A DNA stretch of 9,034 bases, from the NCBI GenBank assembly GCA_035645095.1, contig DASQNG010000187.1, forward strand, positions 1 through 9,034. Reading direction: 5' to 3'. Below are positions 6,843-9,034 of the stretch, piece after piece. Both the position numbers and the translations under genes were made by a program. Below the pieces are notes generated by a model. That model saw only the letters and a list, made by a program, of their open reading frames with translations, had not been told where the DNA came from and made no database searches. The DNA comes from Gaiellasilicea sp035645095 (GTDB taxonomy: Bacteria > Actinomycetota > Thermoleophilia > Gaiellales > Gaiellaceae). Within the stretch, counting starts at the first letter, position 1, and the number at the start of each line of letters is the position of its first letter.

Positions 6843-7291
6843 TACGGCGCCGCGAGGTCCGCGAGCTCGCGCTCGAGGTGGTCGCGGTCTCCTGCGTCGG
6901 CGATCGCGGCCCCAAGCTCCCGCGCGAGACCGAGGTGCTGTTGCGCGGCTGCGCCGTCGCCGGCGAGGAAGTACGCCCGCGCGAGCGCCTCGTGGGCGAA
7001 CGGCACGTCCCAGTCCTCCCCGTCACCACTCGCCTCGAGCAGCTCCAGACAGCGCCGCCCGTGGTACAGGGCCGGCTCCGCGCGGCCGAGCACCGCGTAG
7101 ACCCGCGACACCTGCCACTCGCCGCGCGCGAGGTTCCGCGCGGTGCCGACCGCAGCCCAATGGTGGCGGGAGGCGTGTGCGGCGTGCACCAGCTCGTCGT
7201 CCTGCTCACGCGTTCGCTCGGGCAGCTCGAGCAGCGTCCAGACATGGTTGAAGAGGGCCACGGCCAGCCGGCGCTCGTCCGCTGCGTCCAC
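6839..7291 (-). CDS. Small helical TPR-like protein, function unknown
   Basis: A 150-residue, all-helical acidic protein starting at GTG 7291. I cannot name a function. Two helix-turn-helix units with TPR-like spacing are visible: residues 60-87 (QVSRVYAVLG, then AEPALYHGRRCLELLE) and 97-127 (FAHEALARAYFLAGD, then AAAQQHLGLARELG). The N-terminal third has a tryptophan-bearing helix (FNHVWTLLE) and SRHHWAAVGT. It resembles small TPR-like proteins that I associate with Thermoleophilia genomes, which is recollection rather than a search. There is no signal peptide, so it probably acts as a cytoplasmic scaffold or partner. Its TAG stop (6839-6841) shares the CTAG with the L,D-transpeptidase stop. 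Upstream, TACCCT ends six bases before the GTG and no Shine-Dalgarno is seen, so the message may be leaderless. Confidence 0.75.
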   Translation of the reverse strand: MDAADERRLAVALFNHVWTLLELPERTREQDDELVHAAHASRHHWAAVGTARNLARGEWQVSRVYAVLGRAEPALYHGRRCLELLEASGDGEDWDVPFAHEALARAYFLAGDGAAAQQHLGLARELGAAIADAGDRDHLERELADLAAPY

Positions 7292-7297
7292 GGATCG

Positions 7298-7303
7298 AGG
7301 GTA
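7298..7303 (-). promoter_or_regulatory. Candidate -10 box (TACCCT) for the TPR-like gene
   Basis: Read on the - strand, TACCCT fits TAnnnT and is separated from the GTG start at 7291 by exactly six bases, the same distance as the box of the M15 gene. It touches the base of the hairpin at 7303-7341. No clear -35 box is seen, partly because that hairpin occupies the space. Confidence 0.35.
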
Positions 7304-7341
7304 CCGCGGGAGGAGGCGGTAGGTGCCGCCTCCTCCGCGGT
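7303..7341 (-). terminator. Strong hairpin downstream of the small exported protein gene
   Basis: An 11-bp perfect stem, GGAGGAGGCGG (7309-7319) with CCGCCTCCTCC (7326-7336), closes a 6-base loop. With one bulged base (7308) it extends by five more pairs to 7303 and 7341. It begins 15 bases beyond the TAG of the 89-residue gene (7356), so it is well placed as its terminator and would separate it from the TPR-like gene. There is no U-tract after the stem on the - strand, so a termination, RNA-stability or operator role are all possible. Confidence 0.5.
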
Positions 7342-7355
7342 CGGGGGAGAGAGCG

Positions 7356-7625
7356 CTAGCTCGTGCGCTCGAGGCGCACGAACAGCGACCCGGCGTTACC
7401 CGGGCTCTTGCGGTCGGACCCGAGCTCCACGAGTCCGAACCAGGTCTCGCCGACCTGCATCGTCGGCACGTTCCAGGAGAGCGTCAGGTCGTAGGACGCG
7501 CCGGTCGCGGCGGTGCGCGGCCCGCTCACTGTCAGGTTCCTCGCGTCCGTGCCGGGCACGACCGCGGCGACGAGGGAGACGATGGCGATCAACGCCTTCG
7601 TGACCAACCTTCTCTCTGTTCCCAT
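7356..7625 (-). CDS. Small exported protein (89 aa), function unknown
   Basis: The start is ATG 7625, supported by a good Shine-Dalgarno. Residues 1-28 form a convincing Sec signal peptide: charged MGTERRLVTK, hydrophobic ALIAIVSLVAAVV, and a PGTDA end with likely cleavage after residue 28. The mature part is only about 61 residues, rich in beta-forming residues: NLTVSGP, SYDLTLSWNVP, GETWFGLVELGSD, then SPGNAGSLFVRLERTS. The pattern WxGxVELGxD followed by PGNxGxxxV reminds me of the C-terminal beta-sandwich of secreted actinobacterial subtilases and similar proteins, here free-standing. It could be a genuine small wall or secreted protein, or the remnant of a larger one that kept or acquired a signal. 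It has no cysteine and no catalytic motif. It lies between the 7303-7341 hairpin and the low-GC gap, on the same strand as the serine hydrolase. Confidence 0.7.
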   Translation of the reverse strand: MGTERRLVTKALIAIVSLVAAVVPGTDARNLTVSGPRTAATGASYDLTLSWNVPTMQVGETWFGLVELGSDRKSPGNAGSLFVRLERTS

Positions 7626-7632
7626 GCCTCCC

Positions 7633-7637
7633 CCTCC
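7633..7637 (-). promoter_or_regulatory. Ribosome binding site (GGAGG) of the small exported protein gene
   Basis: On the - strand GGAGG is followed by GGGAGGC and then the ATG at 7625, a spacing of seven bases. It is one of only two strong Shine-Dalgarno sequences in the window and fixes this start, implying that this message has a true 5' leader. Confidence 0.65.
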
Positions 7638-7829
7638 GACCGCGCTGGCGGTCCCGAGAATGTGATGCCGGTCCCCCCGATTGCCCGGCCGGTGCCGCAG
7701 CTACTACACGAAACGGTCAAACCATGCGTCAATCGCCGCGACTTCGTCGCACGCAATCATGCGCGAAACTCAGCGGAAATCCGCGATTGAACGATCAGTC
7801 AACGATTCTTTCTCCAATTGACTATCGGT
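7638..7829. other. Low-GC, structured intergenic region
   Basis: No credible gene is seen in this gap between the small exported protein and the serine hydrolase. Counting bases from 7711 to 7850 gives about 50% GC, far below the surrounding coding DNA. Inverted repeats include GCGAC-TTC-GTCGC (7738-7750, extendable with TGCGT 7725-7729 and ACGCA 7751-7755 across an 8-base bulge), GCGGA-AA-TCCGC (7773-7784), and the nested repeat at 7784-7835. On the - strand TTGACC (7720-7715) matches a -35 box, but no -10 at a normal distance is seen. The promoter of the small exported protein gene should lie here. Confidence 0.5.
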
Positions 7830-7835
7830 TCAACG
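7784..7835 (-). repeat. Nested imperfect inverted repeat at the 3' end of the serine hydrolase gene
   Basis: Arms pair in three blocks: TTGAAC (7787-7792) with GTTCAA (7828-7833), GAT (7793-7795) with ATC (7824-7826), and AGTCAA (7797-7802) with TTGACT (7818-7823), around a 15-base loop; CG/CG closes the base at 7784-7785 and 7834-7835. Single-base bulges separate the blocks. The stop codon of the serine hydrolase (TGA, 7832-7830) lies inside the right arm, so the structure may act as that gene's terminator. AACGAT also occurs three times as a direct repeat (7790, 7801, 7832). No U-tract follows the stem. Confidence 0.45.
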
Positions 7836-8999
7836 ATCGAGGGCGTCAAGAACTTCTCGTCCGAGGCGGCGGGCGGCGCCAGCGCGGAGGGTCGGCGACC
7901 AGGCCTCGACGACGACGATCAGGGGGGCGCCGCGGCGGTAGAGGAGCGACGCAGTCGTCCGCAGGTCGGAGAGCCAGCCGTTCTTCTCGGCGACGAGCAT
8001 CCTCCCGAGCCAGGGCCGCAGCAGGCCGACGTTGTCGCCGGCGCGCTCCGGCGCGAGCAGGACGGAGAGCGCGAGCCGCGCCTGGTGCGGCGTCAGCCCG
8101 ACACGCCGCTGGGCGAGGCGGTTGCCGACGGCCGCGGCGTGGAGGCGGTAGAGCGCGCCGCCAAGATCCCTGGCGGTCGTCACGCGGGTCGACCGGTGTG
8201 GCGGCGGCTTCGGTGCGTCGAGCCTCGAGGTGGTCGCGCGGTAGGGGCCGGGGTAGGTGCTCGCGTGCATCCCGAGCCGCCGCAGCCCGTCGCCGACGGC
8301 GCCGTAGCCGACCTCCCGCGCCACGCGATTCGCAGCGAGGTTCGACGACCACGCGCCGATCCGGCGCACGTCGTACCAGTGCCGGCCGGTCTCCGGTCGC
8401 GGGCGCGTCCGCAACGCGGCGACGAGCGCCCCGAGCTTGACCGTGGACGCGGCAGGGAAGCGGGCGTCGGCGTTCCAGCCGGCGGTGCGACCGGTGCGGA
8501 GGTCGTGCACCCAGATCCCCGCCCAGCCGTCGAAGCGGGAGCCGATCGTGGCGAGCCGGCGGGCGAGCTCGTGGTCGGTCGGTCCCGCCGGCCGCGCCAC
8601 GCGCGTCCCGGCGGGGAGCGGCAGCCGCACGTTCAGCCACGGACGGACCGCAGGCCGGCGCGAGGTGGGCGTGCAGGAGGCAGTCACGCGCGGAACGGGC
8701 GGCGGCCGGAGCCGCACGGGGCGGTCGGCGGCCTCCGCGACGCGCACCTGGGCGAGCGCGAGGGCTGCGAGCTGCGCGCGCAGCCGTGCGCAGCGGGCGC
8801 TCGCCGGGCCGGCGGCGGCGAGCGCCTCCATCAGGTCGCGGCCGGCGTCGTAGCGCGCCTGGAACCCGTCGGGGTCGTCGGCGAAGGCCCGCTGTGCGGG
8901 CGGCAGGTATCGCTCCTGCGCGCGAACCAGGGCGACGTCGTCGGCGGCCGCCGCGGGAGCGAGGACGAGCGCGCAGAGGAGGGCGGCGAGGACGCGCAC
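7830..8999 (-). CDS. Exported serine hydrolase, class A beta-lactamase/PBP fold
   Basis: A 389-residue protein from GTG 8999 with a signal peptide (MRVLAALLCALVLAPAAAA, cleavage near residue 19). Residues 20-95 are helical, followed by a proline-rich linker (98-140). The catalytic domain begins near 144: FPAASTVKLG contains the SxxK motif (S185, K188); WSSNLAAN (217-224) corresponds to the SDN region, here S218-S219-N220; VAEKNGWLSD (337-346) is the K[TS]G-type motif, here K339-N340-G341. I do not see an ExxLN motif in the omega-loop region, where class A beta-lactamases keep the deacylating glutamate, so a real beta-lactamase is unlikely. A D,D-peptidase, another hydrolase, or an inactive wall-binding protein fits better. 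It acts outside the membrane. Just upstream of the start are a weak -10-like TACAAC and a perfect 20-bp palindrome. The large N-terminal extension before the catalytic domain is unusual for simple beta-lactamases. Confidence 0.84.
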   Translation of the reverse strand: MRVLAALLCALVLAPAAAADDVALVRAQERYLPPAQRAFADDPDGFQARYDAGRDLMEALAAAGPASARCARLRAQLAALALAQVRVAEAADRPVRLRPPPVPRVTASCTPTSRRPAVRPWLNVRLPLPAGTRVARPAGPTDHELARRLATIGSRFDGWAGIWVHDLRTGRTAGWNADARFPAASTVKLGALVAALRTRPRPETGRHWYDVRRIGAWSSNLAANRVAREVGYGAVGDGLRRLGMHASTYPGPYRATTSRLDAPKPPPHRSTRVTTARDLGGALYRLHAAAVGNRLAQRRVGLTPHQARLALSVLLAPERAGDNVGLLRPWLGRMLVAEKNGWLSDLRTTASLLYRRGAPLIVVVEAWSPTLRAGAARRLGREVLDALDR

Positions 9000-9005
9000 C
9001 CCGAC

Positions 9006-9011
9006 GTTGTA
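9006..9011 (-). promoter_or_regulatory. Weak candidate -10 box (TACAAC) for the serine hydrolase
   Basis: On the - strand TACAAC ends six bases before the GTG start at 8999, the same spacing as the boxes of the M15 and TPR-like genes, but its last base departs from TAnnnT. It overlaps the palindrome at 9009-9028. No Shine-Dalgarno is evident between it and the start. Confidence 0.22.
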
Positions 9012-9028
9012 GCGCCGGCCGGCGCTAC
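9009..9028. repeat. Perfect 20-bp palindrome upstream of the serine hydrolase
   Basis: GTAGCGCCGG is followed directly by its reverse complement CCGGCGCTAC, a perfect uninterrupted dyad. It lies 10-29 bases before the GTG start and overlaps the weak -10-like box. It could be an operator for a dimeric regulator or the stem of a terminator for a gene beyond the window edge; the sequence after 9034 is needed to decide. Confidence 0.55.
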
Positions 9029-9034
9029 GCGGGC

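Noticed and set aside
5921..7603. A 560-residue + strand open frame across the M15, L,D-transpeptidase and TPR-like genes
   Set aside because: It crosses three better-supported genes, is dominated by Arg, Ala and Pro, and shows no domain.
7784..7835. CRISPR-like or mobile-element end because of repeated AACGAT
   Set aside because: Only three copies of six bases with irregular spacing, no spacers of equal length and no transposase nearby; better explained as an imperfect hairpin.
7724..8440. A + strand open frame opposite the serine hydrolase
   Set aside because: Almost entirely arginine, serine and alanine, typical of a shadow frame; the - strand has a signal peptide and an SxxK motif.
7830..8999. 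Calling the serine hydrolase an antibiotic-resistance beta-lactamase
   Set aside because: No ExxLN glutamate is seen and the SDN and KTG motifs are altered, so resistance cannot be claimed from the sequence.

Overview
This 9 kb window is very GC-rich and almost fully coding, with codons strongly biased to G or C at the third position, many GTG starts and very short gaps. The gene content and the flavour of the proteins suggest a high-GC actinobacterium, most likely of the Thermoleophilia (Gaiellales/Solirubrobacterales type). That placement is inferred from protein resemblance, since there is no rRNA or other marker here.

Left part (1-4065, + strand): five genes form one tight operon. They are the C-terminal end of a cysteine-desulfurase-like PLP enzyme, an M20 metallopeptidase, an NAD-dependent epimerase/reductase (extended SDR), an unusually short DUF3052 protein, and a winged-helix protein of the AlkZ/HTH_42 family carrying the QxQ motif of AlkZ-type DNA glycosylases. 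All four junctions are the same 4-base GTGA overlap (GTG start, TGA stop), so translation is probably coupled. The functions do not make an obvious pathway.

Middle (4127-5392, +): after a 61-base gap comes a complete M16 (processing-peptidase-like) zinc protease, probably with its own promoter. It converges on an exported M15-type D,D-carboxypeptidase-like enzyme (5531-6154, -), with a cluster of GC-rich hairpins between the two stop codons.

Right part (5531-9034): an envelope-oriented region. The M15 peptidase is divergent from an exported L,D-transpeptidase (about 6126-6842, +), and their 5' ends probably overlap. The L,D-transpeptidase converges on a small helical TPR-like protein (6839-7291, -), the two stop codons sharing one CTAG. 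Further right, on the - strand, lie an 89-residue small exported protein (7356-7625) and an exported class A beta-lactamase/PBP-fold serine hydrolase (7830-8999). The roughly 200-base gap between them is much less GC-rich (about 50% over 7711-7850) and rich in inverted repeats.

Three of the five genes on the right (M15, L,D-transpeptidase, serine hydrolase) are predicted to act on peptidoglycan outside the membrane, which hints at a wall-remodelling neighbourhood. I see no CRISPR array, mobile element, phage module, tRNA or rRNA, and no clear new multi-gene system. The best leads are the shortened DUF3052 protein, the QxQ glycosylase-like protein in a translationally coupled operon, the recurring TAnnnT box just upstream of start codons (possible leaderless transcripts), and the structured low-GC gap.
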